From positions 1-43,836 of the forward strand of contig CAZVEE010000024.1 of assembly GCA_964625525.1 (NCBI GenBank): a stretch of 43,836 nt of DNA. Direction: 5' to 3'. Source of the DNA: CAZVEE01 sp964625525. Its GTDB lineage: Bacteria > Pseudomonadota > Alphaproteobacteria > JAJFIK01. Below, piece after piece: positions 33,026-41,844 of the stretch. Each line of letters opens with the position of its first letter. The first letter of the stretch is position 1. A program made the translations under genes and the position numbers. The notes beneath the pieces were generated by a model. That model ran no database searches. It was not told the origin of the DNA and worked only from the letters and a program-made list of their open reading frames with translations.

Positions 33026-33913
33026 TTACTCGACGCGCACCGGAATCGGCATCGCGCAGATCCGGGTGTAATCCGGCCGGTGATAGAAGAAGGCCTCTGG
33101 CCGGTTCGCTCGCGACGCGACCAAGTCCGGCCACAGGGTGGAGCTGGTGTCGAACACAAACACGGTAGGGCGGTCGTCTTGCGGCAGATCCGAGGCCAGC
33201 CGCATGCTGAGGATCACACCCGGCGCGCCTTCGCCTTCGGTGGTGGTCTCATCCACCGGCACCACCCGGTTCAGCTTTTGCAGATGGCTCATGCCGTCGC
33301 GCACCAGGCCAAAGACCGAGAGATTGCGGTCCAGATAGCGCTGCGGTTGCAGGGTAAAGTAAAACTCCGTCCCCGCTGTATCTTGGGCGTTCTCCCGCCC
33401 CAGGGCCAGCGCCCCCGTGCAATGCGCCAGCCAGATCCGCTCTTCGTCCGGGGCATGGCCGGCCGGAAAACCATTAAGGAACCCGGCCACGGGCGCGAAC
33501 CCATCGTCATGGCCGAAGGGCGCAAAGGGCAAGGCCTCTTGGAAGGGCTCGTCAAATTCCGGAGCCAGGCCCCGGGGCATGGCGGTTTCGCGAGGCTCTC
33601 CGAACTCGCCCCCTTGGGCCACGAAGCCGTCGATTACGCGGTAAAAGGTCAGGCCGTCATAGAAGTGTTCCCGCGCCAGTCCTTGCATCTGGGCCACATG
33701 GCCAGGGGCCAGGTCCGGCGACAGCTCCACAAGCACCCGGCCGGTTTCAAGCTCCAGCACCAGCAAATGATCAGGCTCCACCGCGCGCCAGGCATCCTCG
33801 GGCGCGTCGGCTACGATTTCGCCATAGGAGCGCTGCTCCGCGAGCGCGTTGGCGAAGGCGGCTGAGGCGATGATCATCACCAGCGCCGCTAGAAGGTTTA
33901 AACTGGCTCGCAT
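33026..33913 (-). CDS. Secreted cyclophilin-type peptidyl-prolyl isomerase
   Basis: This 295-residue protein starts at ATG 33913 after GGAGGGAAC and has a signal peptide ending AFANALA|E. The cyclophilin domain shows VLVELSPDLAPGHVAQMQGLAREHFYDGLTFYRVIDGFVAQGGEF, GTEFYFTLQPQRYLDRNLSVFGLV and an LNRV end. Between them lies an insertion (about 118-165) rich in Phe, Pro and acidic residues. About 50 residues after the domain (TVFVFDTSSTLWPDLVASRANRPEAFFYHRP) match nothing I recognise. It should assist proline isomerisation of exported proteins in the periplasm. It is divergent from pncC. Confidence 0.88.
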   Translation of the reverse strand: MRASLNLLAALVMIIASAAFANALAEQRSYGEIVADAPEDAWRAVEPDHLLVLELETGRVLVELSPDLAPGHVAQMQGLAREHFYDGLTFYRVIDGFVAQGGEFGEPRETAMPRGLAPEFDEPFQEALPFAPFGHDDGFAPVAGFLNGFPAGHAPDEERIWLAHCTGALALGRENAQDTAGTEFYFTLQPQRYLDRNLSVFGLVRDGMSHLQKLNRVVPVDETTTEGEGAPGVILSMRLASDLPQDDRPTVFVFDTSSTLWPDLVASRANRPEAFFYHRPDYTRICAMPIPVRVE

Positions 33914-34031
33914 GATGGGTTCCCTCCGTCGGCCGGTCCGGTCCGGACGGGCGCCATGACAGCGCCATTGCCTCTTTTTCCACCCCCAGGCTACCCTTGG
34001 GGCCTCGCACAGTGCAATGGAGGCGCGCGTC

Positions 34032-34535
34032 ATGCCCGAGACGGACGATTCCCTGGATCTCCTGGCCCGCACGGCGGCCGAGCGGTTGATGGAGCGGGGT
34101 GAGACGGTGGCGGTGGCGGAATCGTCCTCCGGCGGCCTCATCTCGGCGGCGCTGCTGCGGGTGCCTGGGGCGTCACGGTACTATCTGGGCGGGCTGGTGG
34201 TTTATACGCCGCGGGCGTTGAAAGTGTTGAACGCCCAGGGCGTGGCGCAAGTGAAAGCCCAGGGCATGCGCTCCAGCAGCGAGCCCTATGCGGCCTGGCT
34301 AGCGGGCGAGGCACGACAGGCGCACCGGGCCACCTGGGGCCTGTCGGAAACCGGCGCGGCCGGACCGGATGGCAACATCTATGGTGACGCGGCGGGCCAT
34401 ACCTGTGTCGCCGTGGACGGCCCGCTGGCGCTCACTCATACGCTGGAGACCGGCAGCGCGGACCGTGCCGCCAATATGGAGGCCTTCGCCCGCGCCGCAC
34501 TGACCGTGTTCGTGGCGGCGCTGGAACAGGCCTGA
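34032..34535 (+). CDS. pncC: CinA C-terminal domain protein, nicotinamide-nucleotide amidohydrolase
   Basis: This 167-residue single-domain protein has the PncC/CinA blocks ERGETVAVAESSSGGLISAALLRVPGAS, FYLGG-like YYLGGLVVYT, and GLSETGAAGPDGNIYGDAAGHTCVAV. The family deamidates NMN to nicotinate mononucleotide in NAD salvage. ATG 34032 is preferred over 34017 because GGAGG lies 9 bases upstream. Compared with typical sequences, SETGAAGP replaces the usual TGIAGP, so activity is likely but not certain. It is followed by the GST gene after 54 bases. Confidence 0.87.
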   Translation: MPETDDSLDLLARTAAERLMERGETVAVAESSSGGLISAALLRVPGASRYYLGGLVVYTPRALKVLNAQGVAQVKAQGMRSSSEPYAAWLAGEARQAHRATWGLSETGAAGPDGNIYGDAAGHTCVAVDGPLALTHTLETGSADRAANMEAFARAALTVFVAALEQA

Positions 34536-34589
34536 ACCCGGCTCTGAAAATACAGCTCACAAGAGCTGGTCCTAGGGAGAGAAACAAAT

Positions 34590-35624
34590 ATGAGTCTGCC
34601 AACCCCTTTGCTGCTGCGCGGTGTTCCGGGATCCCCCTATACGCGCAAGATGGTGGCGCTGTTGCGCTATCGGCATATTCCCTATCGCCTGCTGATCGGC
34701 AATGCCACGGACGGGACGGATCTGCCCAAACCGAAAGTGCCGCTGCTGCCCACATTCTATCTTCCCGATGCAACGGGCACCCTTCAGGCCGTGACCGACT
34801 CCACGCCTCTCATCCGCCGCTTTGAAGAGGCCTTCGCGGGCCGCAGCGTGATCCCGGAGGATCCCGCGCTCGCCTTTCTCGATGCACTGCTTGAGGATTA
34901 CGGCGACGAGTGGCTGACCAAAGCCATGTTCCACTATCGCTGGGCCTATGCGGACGATATCACCAAGGCTGGCTCCATTTTACCGCGCTGGACGTTTTTG
35001 CTCAGTCCAGAGGCTGAGGCGCGCCAGATGGGCCAGCTATTCAGTGAGCGGCAGATCTCCCGCCTTTATGTGGTGGGGTCGAACGAGCAGACCGGCCCGC
35101 TGATTGAAAGCAGCTATAAGCGCTTTCTGGATCTCTTCCGGACGCATCTGGAAGGCGGGCACGCCTTCTTCCTGGGCAATCGTCCGGCAGCGTCGGATTT
35201 CGCCGCCTTCGGTCAATTGACCCAGCTTGCCGCCTTCGATCCCACACCGATGGCTGAAACCCTGACGCGCGCCCCCCGCGTGGCGGCCTGGGTGGATATC
35301 GTGGATGATCTGACGGGCCTGGAACCGCAGCCGGACCACTGGATCAGCCGCGATGCGATCCCCGACAGCCTGCGCGCGCTCCTGAAGGAAGTGGGTCGGG
35401 TCTATGTTCCTGTGATGCTCGCGAACGCGGCCGCCGTGGCGACCGGGGCCGAACGCGTGGAGACTCAGGTGGACGGGACCCCGTGGGTGCAACACCCCTT
35501 CCCCTATCAGGCGAAATGCGTGCGCTGGCTGCGCGAGCATTACGCGGCACTGGCCCCGGACGACCGGCGGGCGGTGGACGCGGCTCTGGCAGGGACCGGC
35601 TGCGAGCCTTTCGTCAAGCCGTGA
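34590..35624 (+). CDS. Glutathione S-transferase family protein, long form
   Basis: The product is 344 residues, well above the usual 200-230 for bacterial GSTs. Residues 7-85 form a thioredoxin-like N-terminal domain (LLRGVPGSPYTRKMVALLRYRHIPYRLL, TDSTPLIRRFEEAF). The all-helical C-terminal domain includes the FFLGNRPAASDFAAFGQL block, the usual GST helix-capping region. About 100 further residues (from near PDHWISRDAIPDSL) include WVQHPFPYQAKCVRWLREHY. No signal peptide. The substrate is unknown. An SDR gene follows 75 bases downstream on the same strand. Confidence 0.83.
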   Translation: MSLPTPLLLRGVPGSPYTRKMVALLRYRHIPYRLLIGNATDGTDLPKPKVPLLPTFYLPDATGTLQAVTDSTPLIRRFEEAFAGRSVIPEDPALAFLDALLEDYGDEWLTKAMFHYRWAYADDITKAGSILPRWTFLLSPEAEARQMGQLFSERQISRLYVVGSNEQTGPLIESSYKRFLDLFRTHLEGGHAFFLGNRPAASDFAAFGQLTQLAAFDPTPMAETLTRAPRVAAWVDIVDDLTGLEPQPDHWISRDAIPDSLRALLKEVGRVYVPVMLANAAAVATGAERVETQVDGTPWVQHPFPYQAKCVRWLREHYAALAPDDRRAVDAALAGTGCEPFVKP

Positions 35625-35699
35625 TAGGCTCATCATCGACATCCAAAACACAGGTGCCCTGGGCACCGTGGCAATCTCAGACTGCCTGGAGGCAACACC

Positions 35700-36467
35700 A
35701 TGACGCTTTTCGATCTCACCGGCAAAGTGGCCGTCATCACCGGGTCGTCCCGTGGTATCGGCAAGGCCATTGCTTGGCGCTTTGCGGAACACGGCGCTTA
35801 TGTGGTCATCAGCTCCCGGAAGGCCGGTCCCTGTGAGGAAGTCGCTGCCGAGATCAATCAGGCCTTCGGCCAGGGCCGCGCCATTGCCGTGCCCGCCAGC
35901 ATTTCCGCCAAGGAGGACCTAGAGCGCTTGATCACTCATACAAAAGGCGTTTGGGGGCACATTGACATTCTGGTCTGTAACGCCGCCACCAACCCTTATT
36001 TCGGGCCCATGTCGGGTATTGAGGACGAGCAGTTCCAGAAAATCCTGTCCAACAACATTGTGTCCAACCACTGGCTGGCACAGATGGTGGCACCGGAAAT
36101 GCGCGAGCGCAAAGACGGGGTGATCATCATCGTTTCGTCCATCGGTGGGTTGAAAGGCAATGCGCTGCTGGGCGCGTACAATATCTCCAAGGCCGCGGAT
36201 TTCCAGCTCGCTCGCAATTTGGCCGTGGAGTTCGGCGCCGACAATGTGCGGGTGAACTGTATCGCCCCGGGCCTGATCCGCACGGATTTCGCCCGTGCTC
36301 TGTGGGAGGATCCGGACATTCTGAAGGCGTCCACCGCCAACACGCCGCTGCTGCGCATCGGAGAGCCCGACGAGATCGCCGGTGCCGCCGTGTTCCTGGC
36401 GTCGCCCGCCGGCAGCTTCACCACCGGGCAGATGCTCGTGGTTGATGGTGGTCAGACGATCACCTGA
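35700..36467 (+). CDS. Short-chain dehydrogenase/reductase
   Basis: This 255-residue classical SDR has the cofactor loop TGSSRGIG (14-21), NAAT at 94-97, the catalytic serine in IIVSSIGG (146-147), Tyr160 and Lys164 in YNISK, and IAPGLIRTDFARA followed by the C-terminal TTGQMLVVDGGQTIT. Ser38-Ser39-Arg40 after the second strand suggests NADP(H). GGAGG lies before ATG 35700. The substrate cannot be read; it may form a unit with the GST upstream, and it converges on the TetR gene with a 5-base gap. Confidence 0.93.
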   Translation: MTLFDLTGKVAVITGSSRGIGKAIAWRFAEHGAYVVISSRKAGPCEEVAAEINQAFGQGRAIAVPASISAKEDLERLITHTKGVWGHIDILVCNAATNPYFGPMSGIEDEQFQKILSNNIVSNHWLAQMVAPEMRERKDGVIIIVSSIGGLKGNALLGAYNISKAADFQLARNLAVEFGADNVRVNCIAPGLIRTDFARALWEDPDILKASTANTPLLRIGEPDEIAGAAVFLASPAGSFTTGQMLVVDGGQTIT

Positions 36468-36472
36468 GGCGA

Positions 36473-37108
36473 TCACGAGGACCGTGGCGCCTCGCCCAAG
36501 CCGTTGATCAGCGCCCGGACCGTCCGTATGACGGCCCGGTGCGCCGCCTCCGCCGACAAGCCCTGTCCTTGGCGCAGGCGGATCCACGCGTCCGGACTGA
36601 GTTGCAGGTCTAGGGCGTCGACCAGGGCACCGTCCCCATGGAGGTGGTCGGGGAGGGCGTCCACCACGCGCTTGCGCAAGAAAGCATTCAGCTTGCGGAG
36701 TTCATCCACTACCACGCCAGACCGGTGCCGGCGCACATCCGCCGCGATTTTCAGCGGCATGATGTGGTCGAAACAGCGCGCGCGCCGCTCCGCCATTTCC
36801 AAGAGGCGCTCCTGCCACGTGGATGAGGTATAGGGCTGCGTATAGATCGGGACCAGCTCCGCGATGAGCTGGTCGGCGATCTCCTGATAGAGCGTTTCCA
36901 TATCTTTGAAATGACGGAAAACGGTCCGCAAGCCCACGCCTGCGCGTGCCGCCACTGCTTCCGCACCCGGCGATAGGGTGCCTTCACGCACCAGGGCGAT
37001 CATGGCGGTGATAATGCTCTGGCGGCTGCGTTGGCGGCGCAAATGGCGCCCGTCCTGCGGCGGCTGGGTCATGGGCCTAGCCTGAAGCGTGTTGTTACTG
37101 GCGGTCAT
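36473..37108 (-). CDS. TetR-family transcriptional regulator
   Basis: The 211-residue form from ATG 37108 has an N-terminal TetR helix-turn-helix (RQSIITAMIALVREGTLSPGAEAVAARAGVGLRTVFRHFKDMETLYQEI) and a helical ligand domain. ATG 37072 is another reasonable start, and none has a strong ribosome-binding site. In this family the regulator often controls adjacent genes: here a GH3 glucosidase is divergent and the SDR and GST genes converge on it. An 18-base palindrome at 37256-37273 upstream is a possible operator. Confidence 0.88.
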   Translation of the reverse strand: MTASNNTLQARPMTQPPQDGRHLRRQRSRQSIITAMIALVREGTLSPGAEAVAARAGVGLRTVFRHFKDMETLYQEIADQLIAELVPIYTQPYTSSTWQERLLEMAERRARCFDHIMPLKIAADVRRHRSGVVVDELRKLNAFLRKRVVDALPDHLHGDGALVDALDLQLSPDAWIRLRQGQGLSAEAAHRAVIRTVRALINGLGEAPRSS

Positions 37109-37459
37109 GGGTGTCCCGGCGTTGAGCGGGGGCCGCGGCGGTGTCGCAGCGGCGGGCCCCGCAAAGTTCACCATAGCTTCAGCACGTCTGAGGCATCTGT
37201 GTGACAAGAACGCGTGAGACACACCAAAACCGTCTGAAATCCGCCTCTGACCCGTCGCCACATGCCTGTGGCGGGAAGTCTCGGTGGCCAGGCGACACAA
37301 AGGTGTGCATTCCTATTCCTTTAGGACTTATGCGTGAGAACCTTGGCGGCCGCACCTGTTCGCCTTGACAGGGCTGGAATCTTGGCGATCCAAGAGAGGA
37401 TGGGGACGCGATGAGGCAGGACCCCGGGGGGACCACCCGGCTGTGCAGGAGGGACTGGA
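37109..37459. other. Intergenic region between tetR and GH3 gene
   Basis: This 351-base stretch separates divergent genes. I see an 18-base palindrome at 37256-37273 and a perfect TTGACA at 37365-37370 pointing towards the GH3 gene but without a good -10 at standard spacing. No gene is supported here. Confidence 0.5.
37256..37273. promoter_or_regulatory. 18-base palindrome, possible TetR operator
   Basis: CGCCACA (37256-37262) and TGTGGCG (37267-37273) flank TGCC. Seven perfect pairs and the position between divergent tetR and GH3 genes make it a candidate operator, about 150 bases from the tetR start and 190 from the GH3 start. It could equally be an RNA hairpin. Confidence 0.35.
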
Positions 37460-40039
37460 ATGATGGCTTCACTCTCAAGGCGCCTGGGCGCCGCGCTCGC
37501 CATCATGGCGGGGATGGTGATGCTGGCGGGCTGTGGCTCGGGCAGTGCGGGCAGCACCCGGCTGGAGGCCGCCATGTCCTGTGCTGATGCGGGGGTGCCC
37601 GGGCGGATTCGCCCACAATGCTGGCCCGAGGCCCGCGGCCCCATCGCGCTGGACGCGCAGATGGAGGATTACATCAGTGAGCTGATTGCGGCTATGACGG
37701 TCGAGGAGAAGGTTGGCCAGATCATCCAGGCCGATCTGTCCTCGGTGACGCCGGACGATGTGCGCCGCTATCACTTGGGCTCAATCCTGAATGGTGGCAA
37801 TTCGGGCCCGAATGGCAATGACCGGGCTCCGGCGCCCGAATGGCTTGCCGCGGCCGACGCTTTTTATGAGGCCTCGCTGCTCTCCGGCGAGCGTGCGGTG
37901 ATCCCTCTGATTTGGGGCACCGATGCGGTGCATGGCCATAACAACATCATTGGCGCCACCATCTTTCCGCACAATATCGGTCTGGGGGCTGCCAATGATG
38001 CGGACCTGATCCGGCGCATTGGCGCGGTGACGGCTCGGGAGGTTTTGGTGACGGGCCAGGACTGGACTTTCGCGCCGACCCTTGCGGTCGCGCGGGATGA
38101 CCGCTGGGGCCGTACCTATGAGAGTTACAGCGAAGACCCGGACATTGTCGCGCGCTATGCCGGTGCCATGGTGGAAGGCCTGCAAGGGGTTGCGGGCACA
38201 CCGGACTTTCTGGGTGCGGGCCGTGTGGTCTCCACAGCCAAGCATTTCCTCGGCGATGGTGGCACGCAAGACGGGCGCGACCAGGGCGACGCGCGCATGA
38301 CCGAGGCGGACCTGCGCGACATTCACAATGCGGGTTATCCCCCGTCCATCAACGCTGGTGCGCAGACCATCATGGCCTCCTTCTCCAGCTATGAAGGGCG
38401 CAAAATGCACGGCTTCACCGAGCTGTTGACCGGCGTGGTGAAAGAGCAGATGGGCTTTGACGGTTTCATCGTTGGCGATTGGAACGGGCACGGCCAAGTG
38501 GACGGGTGTACGAATGAAAGCTGCCCCGCGGCCATCAATGCCGGTCTTGACATGTTCATGGCCCCCGACAGCTGGCGCGGCCTCTATGAGAACACGCTCG
38601 CTCAGGCCCGCTCCGGGGTTATCTCCGAGGACCGCCTGAACGATGCGGTGCGCCGTATTCTCCGTGTCAAGATCCGGGCCGGTCTGTTTGATAAGCCGCG
38701 CCCGTCGGAACGGCCGCTGGCCGGTGACTACGAGCTTCTGGGCTCGCCGGAACACCGGGCGGTCGCGCGCGAAGCGGTCCGCAAGTCCCTTGTGCTGCTC
38801 AAGAACGAGCGCAATCTGCTGCCCCTCGCGCCGGACCTGACTGTTCTTGTCGCGGGACCGGGCGCCAACGATATGGGCCGCCAAACTGGCGGCTGGACCC
38901 TGTCCTGGCAGGGGGACGGCAATACTCGCGAAGAGTTCCCCAATGGCGAGACCATCTGGGAAGGGATTCGCGACACGGTGCGCGCTGGTGGCGGCCGGGC
39001 CGTGCTGTCGCGCGACGGCTCTTACACTGCCAAACCGGACGTGGCCATCGTGGTCTATGGCGAAACGCCCTATGCGGAGTTTCGCGGCGATGTGGAAACA
39101 CTCGAGTATAGCCCCGGCACCAAGCCGGATCTGGCCCTTCTGCGCAGCTTGCGCGAGGACGGCATCCCGGTCGTTTCGGTGTTTCTGTCAGGCCGCCCCA
39201 TGTGGGTGAACCGGGAACTCAACGCCTCTCATGCTTTTGTGGCCGCCTGGTTGCCGGGCAGTGAAGGGGGCGGCGTCGCCGATCTGCTGTTCACGGACCG
39301 GACAGGCGTGCCGCGTCACGACTTCACGGGCCGGCTGTCCTTCTCCTGGCCGCGCACGCCGACGCAGACCCCGCTCAATGTGGGGCAGGCGGACTACGAT
39401 CCTTTGTTCCCTTATGGGTATGGCCTCAGTGTCGGTGAAACCGGCGCCGTGGCGGCCCTGCCCGAGGACACGGGTCCGGCGCCGGTCTCGGTGACGCGCT
39501 CGCAGGTCTTCTTTGAAAATGGGAGCGCGGCGGCCACCTGGTCGTTGTTCCTGACCGATGCAAGCGGTGAGCCCGTGCCGGTGTCCGGCGCCCAAAGCCG
39601 TAGCACTCAGGGGATCGTCCGCACCCGTACCTTCGATTATCTGGCGCAGGAAGATGCCCTGGCCCTCACGTGGACCGGGCGGGACATGGGCGCGGTCCTG
39701 ATCAGCGGCCCGCCGGTGAACCTGGAGCGCGAGGCCAATGGCGATGTGGCCATGCACATCACCTATCGCCTCGACCGGTCCAATACGGCGCCGGTGGCGC
39801 TGATGATGGGCTGCGGCCCGGGCTGTGAAGGGCGTGTGGATCTCTCTGAAGAGCTGGCCTCGGCACCGCTCGGCCAGTGGCGGGTGATGCGGGTGCGCCT
39901 TGCCTGTTTCGGCGATCAGGGCGCGCGCATGAGTGCCATTGAACAGCCCTTCGCCCTCTTCACCGATGGCGCCTTGGGCCTGAGCCTGTCTCGCGTGGCC
40001 CTGGAGCCGGGCGAGGGCGGGGCAGCCTGTGTTGAGTAA
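37460..40039 (+). CDS. GH3 beta-glucosidase / exo-glucanase lipoprotein
   Basis: This 859-residue protein has a lipoprotein signal with lipobox MLAGC, Cys25 being the lipidation site, so it is membrane-anchored in the periplasm. The GH3 N-terminal barrel includes MTVEEKVGQIIQADL, IPLIWGTDAVHGHNN, FAPTLAVARDDRWGRTYESYSEDP, STAKHFLGDGGTQDGRDQG and GFIVGDWNGHGQ with nucleophile Asp340. The second domain follows (RKSLVLLKNERNLLPL, PYAEFRGDVETLEY, AAWLPGSEGGGVADLLF), and a C-terminal beta-sandwich region with KYxR-like extras ends the chain. It resembles exo-1,3/1,4-beta-glucanases and releases glucose from beta-glucans or cello-oligosaccharides. AGGAGG lies 8 bases before ATG 37460. eda follows after 73 bases. 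Confidence 0.93.
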   Translation: MMASLSRRLGAALAIMAGMVMLAGCGSGSAGSTRLEAAMSCADAGVPGRIRPQCWPEARGPIALDAQMEDYISELIAAMTVEEKVGQIIQADLSSVTPDDVRRYHLGSILNGGNSGPNGNDRAPAPEWLAAADAFYEASLLSGERAVIPLIWGTDAVHGHNNIIGATIFPHNIGLGAANDADLIRRIGAVTAREVLVTGQDWTFAPTLAVARDDRWGRTYESYSEDPDIVARYAGAMVEGLQGVAGTPDFLGAGRVVSTAKHFLGDGGTQDGRDQGDARMTEADLRDIHNAGYPPSINAGAQTIMASFSSYEGRKMHGFTELLTGVVKEQMGFDGFIVGDWNGHGQVDGCTNESCPAAINAGLDMFMAPDSWRGLYENTLAQARSGVISEDRLNDAVRRILRVKIRAGLFDKPRPSERPLAGDYELLGSPEHRAVAREAVRKSLVLLKNERNLLPLAPDLTVLVAGPGANDMGRQTGGWTLSWQGDGNTREEFPNGETIWEGIRDTVRAGGGRAVLSRDGSYTAKPDVAIVVYGETPYAEFRGDVETLEYSPGTKPDLALLRSLREDGIPVVSVFLSGRPMWVNRELNASHAFVAAWLPGSEGGGVADLLFTDRTGVPRHDFTGRLSFSWPRTPTQTPLNVGQADYDPLFPYGYGLSVGETGAVAALPEDTGPAPVSVTRSQVFFENGSAAATWSLFLTDASGEPVPVSGAQSRSTQGIVRTRTFDYLAQEDALALTWTGRDMGAVLISGPPVNLEREANGDVAMHITYRLDRSNTAPVALMMGCGPGCEGRVDLSEELASAPLGQWRVMRVRLACFGDQGARMSAIEQPFALFTDGALGLSLSRVALEPGEGGAACVE

Positions 40040-40112
40040 GCTCTGACATTGACCTTTCGGGGCCGGCGCGTAGGGTCTCACCAGTCCCTCGCCCCGGCCC
40101 CGGAGGTGCCTT

Positions 40113-40769
40113 ATGACGATCCCCGCTCATCCCTCGTCCGCCGCACTGGAACGCCTCTTGGCGCCGGTGCGGCTTCTGCCTGTGCTCACCATTGATACCC
40201 CGGCTGATGGTGAGGCGCTTGCCGCTGCTCTGCATGCGGCCGGCCTGCCGCTCATTGAGGTGACCTTACGCACGCCTGCCGCCCTTGATGTCGTGCGCAC
40301 CGTCAAACGGGCTTTGCCAGCGGTCACGGTGGGCGTGGGGACCGTGCTTGACCCTGACACCCTGGCCCGCGCCGGTGACGCTGGTGCGGATTTCGCGGTC
40401 AGCCCCGGTCTCACACCGGCGCTCTTGGAGGCCGCCACCAAGGGGCCGGTGCCGCTGTTGCCGGGTATTGCGACGCCGTCGGATATTCTCCTGGGGCGCT
40501 CCTTTGGCCTGACCCTGTTCAAGTTTTTCCCTGCCGAGCCCTATGGTGGCATCCCCGTCCTGAAAGCGCTGGCGGGGCCATTCGCCGATATCCGCTTCGT
40601 GCCCACTGGCGGGATCACCGCCGAGACGGCCGCGGAATATCTGGCGCTGTCCAATGTTGTCTGTGTCGGCGGTTCTTGGATGGCCCCGAAGGACTTGGTC
40701 AAACGCGCCGCCTGGGATGACCTGCGCCGAACGGCTGAGGAAAGCCTGGCGAAGCTCCAAAAGGCCTGA
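40113..40769 (+). CDS. eda: 2-dehydro-3-deoxy-phosphogluconate (KDPG) aldolase
   Basis: This 218-residue class I aldolase cleaves KDPG to pyruvate and glyceraldehyde-3-phosphate, the last Entner-Doudoroff step. Motifs are GLPLIEVTLRT with Glu49, VGVGTVLDPDTLARAGDAGADFAVSPG, and LFKFFPAEPYGG with Schiff-base Lys137, then FVPTGGITAETAAEYL. Length matches the family. It sits downstream of the GH3 glucosidase and about 31 kb from edd. Confidence 0.95.
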   Translation: MTIPAHPSSAALERLLAPVRLLPVLTIDTPADGEALAAALHAAGLPLIEVTLRTPAALDVVRTVKRALPAVTVGVGTVLDPDTLARAGDAGADFAVSPGLTPALLEAATKGPVPLLPGIATPSDILLGRSFGLTLFKFFPAEPYGGIPVLKALAGPFADIRFVPTGGITAETAAEYLALSNVVCVGGSWMAPKDLVKRAAWDDLRRTAEESLAKLQKA

Positions 40770-40895
40770 CAACGCCGACGGAGAAATGGGGCGGGGGGCT
40801 GTCGCAGCGCGGCTGACCTCACCATGGCGTCCGAGGTGACCGGGACCCGTCACACCGGCGGCAGGGGGCATTTTTGAGGTTTGGCGCGTGGCTGC

Positions 40896-40919
40896 CTCCC
40901 AACCCATCGCGGTTGGGAG
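40896..40919. terminator. Hairpin between convergent eda and unknown gene
   Basis: CTCCCAACC (40896-40904) and GGTTGGGAG (40911-40919) form a perfect 9-pair stem with a 6-base loop. It lies between two convergent genes and could stop transcription from both sides. No strong T-run follows on the plus strand; on the minus strand a run of A and T occurs about 20 bases on. Confidence 0.55.
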
Positions 40920-40942
40920 ACCGTCCGGCATCGGAAAATGGC

Positions 40943-41749
40943 TTAGAGAGCGACCACCGAAAAGGCAACGGCGGAACTGGCGCCCAGCAGCACGCCGGGC
41001 TCGATGGTGAGGGTCTCCGGCTGCTCGACGCTGGCGAAGGCCGGGGCGATCAGCGCCAGGGTCCGTTCAATGGTCGCCGCCGTTTCGGGATCCGCGTCCG
41101 CAATGATGGGCAGCGTGCGCACCGCCCGGCTTTGCACGGCTTTGAAATAGCCAAAACCGTCCAGATAGGCTGACGGCACACCGCCCTGATGGGCCAGCTG
41201 ATATTGCAGCACCGTGCGCTCGATTCCATCGGACAGCACCCGGCCTTCCACCGCTGCCGGCGCCTGATCAGTCTCCGGCGCCCGCGCTTCCGCCGCGTCC
41301 ACCGCCGCCAGAACGGCTTCGACCGCCGCCGTCACGGCATCGTCGTTGCCCTCTTCCAGTGCCACATTGGTCGCCGTGATCATCAACTCCTGGAACGGGG
41401 AGACGCCCAGGGCCTCGAACACTGGCTCCAGGTCCACATAAACCTCGGCAATGGGATGGGCGAACATCTCCGCCGCTTCTGGGGCCGCACCGGCCGTGTA
41501 GGCGGCGGCGCCGGCAAGATAGTGGGCCCGGATCACTTCCAGCGCCGTGAGATAGGGCACCGGATTGTTTAGAGCGGCTTCCGGATCGACGCCGAACTCG
41601 CCGCCTTCACCGCTTTCTCCGATCATGGAGCCGCCCGGAGGGCCTGGCGGTTGCTGCGCGAACGCCTCGGTCAGGTCCATCGGTCCGGTGCTCAGCAGCA
41701 CGGCGGCGCCCATGGATGTCAGAAGGTTCGTGCGAGTCGTGCTAGCCAT
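40943..41749 (-). CDS. Secreted protein of unknown function
   Basis: I do not recognise a named family with certainty. The 268-residue product starts at ATG 41749 after AAAGGGCAG and has a signal-like N-terminus ending LTEAFA|QQ. A Gly/Glu/Pro-rich linker (QQPPGPPGGSMIGESGEGGEFG, shown here in part by composition) precedes a mostly alpha-helical, Ala- and Glu-rich domain with histidines and acids in VIRAHYLAGAAAYTAG and MFAHPIAEVYVDLEPVFE. This recalls helical periplasmic metal-binding proteins such as imelysin/EfeO-like ones, but the resemblance is weak. It is divergent from a PiuC-type hydroxylase, an iron-related gene in other bacteria, with a 95-base gap. GCAACGCTTTGC occurs at 41763-41774. 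Confidence 0.75.
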   Translation of the reverse strand: MASTTRTNLLTSMGAAVLLSTGPMDLTEAFAQQPPGPPGGSMIGESGEGGEFGVDPEAALNNPVPYLTALEVIRAHYLAGAAAYTAGAAPEAAEMFAHPIAEVYVDLEPVFEALGVSPFQELMITATNVALEEGNDDAVTAAVEAVLAAVDAAEARAPETDQAPAAVEGRVLSDGIERTVLQYQLAHQGGVPSAYLDGFGYFKAVQSRAVRTLPIIADADPETAATIERTLALIAPAFASVEQPETLTIEPGVLLGASSAVAFSVVAL

Positions 41750-41844
41750 GAACTGCCCTTTCGCAACGCTTTGCCCAAGATTGTCTCCGCGATACCATGC
41801 GGGGCAGTGTTACGCAAACAATAATCAGTCGCAAGTGAGGCGCC

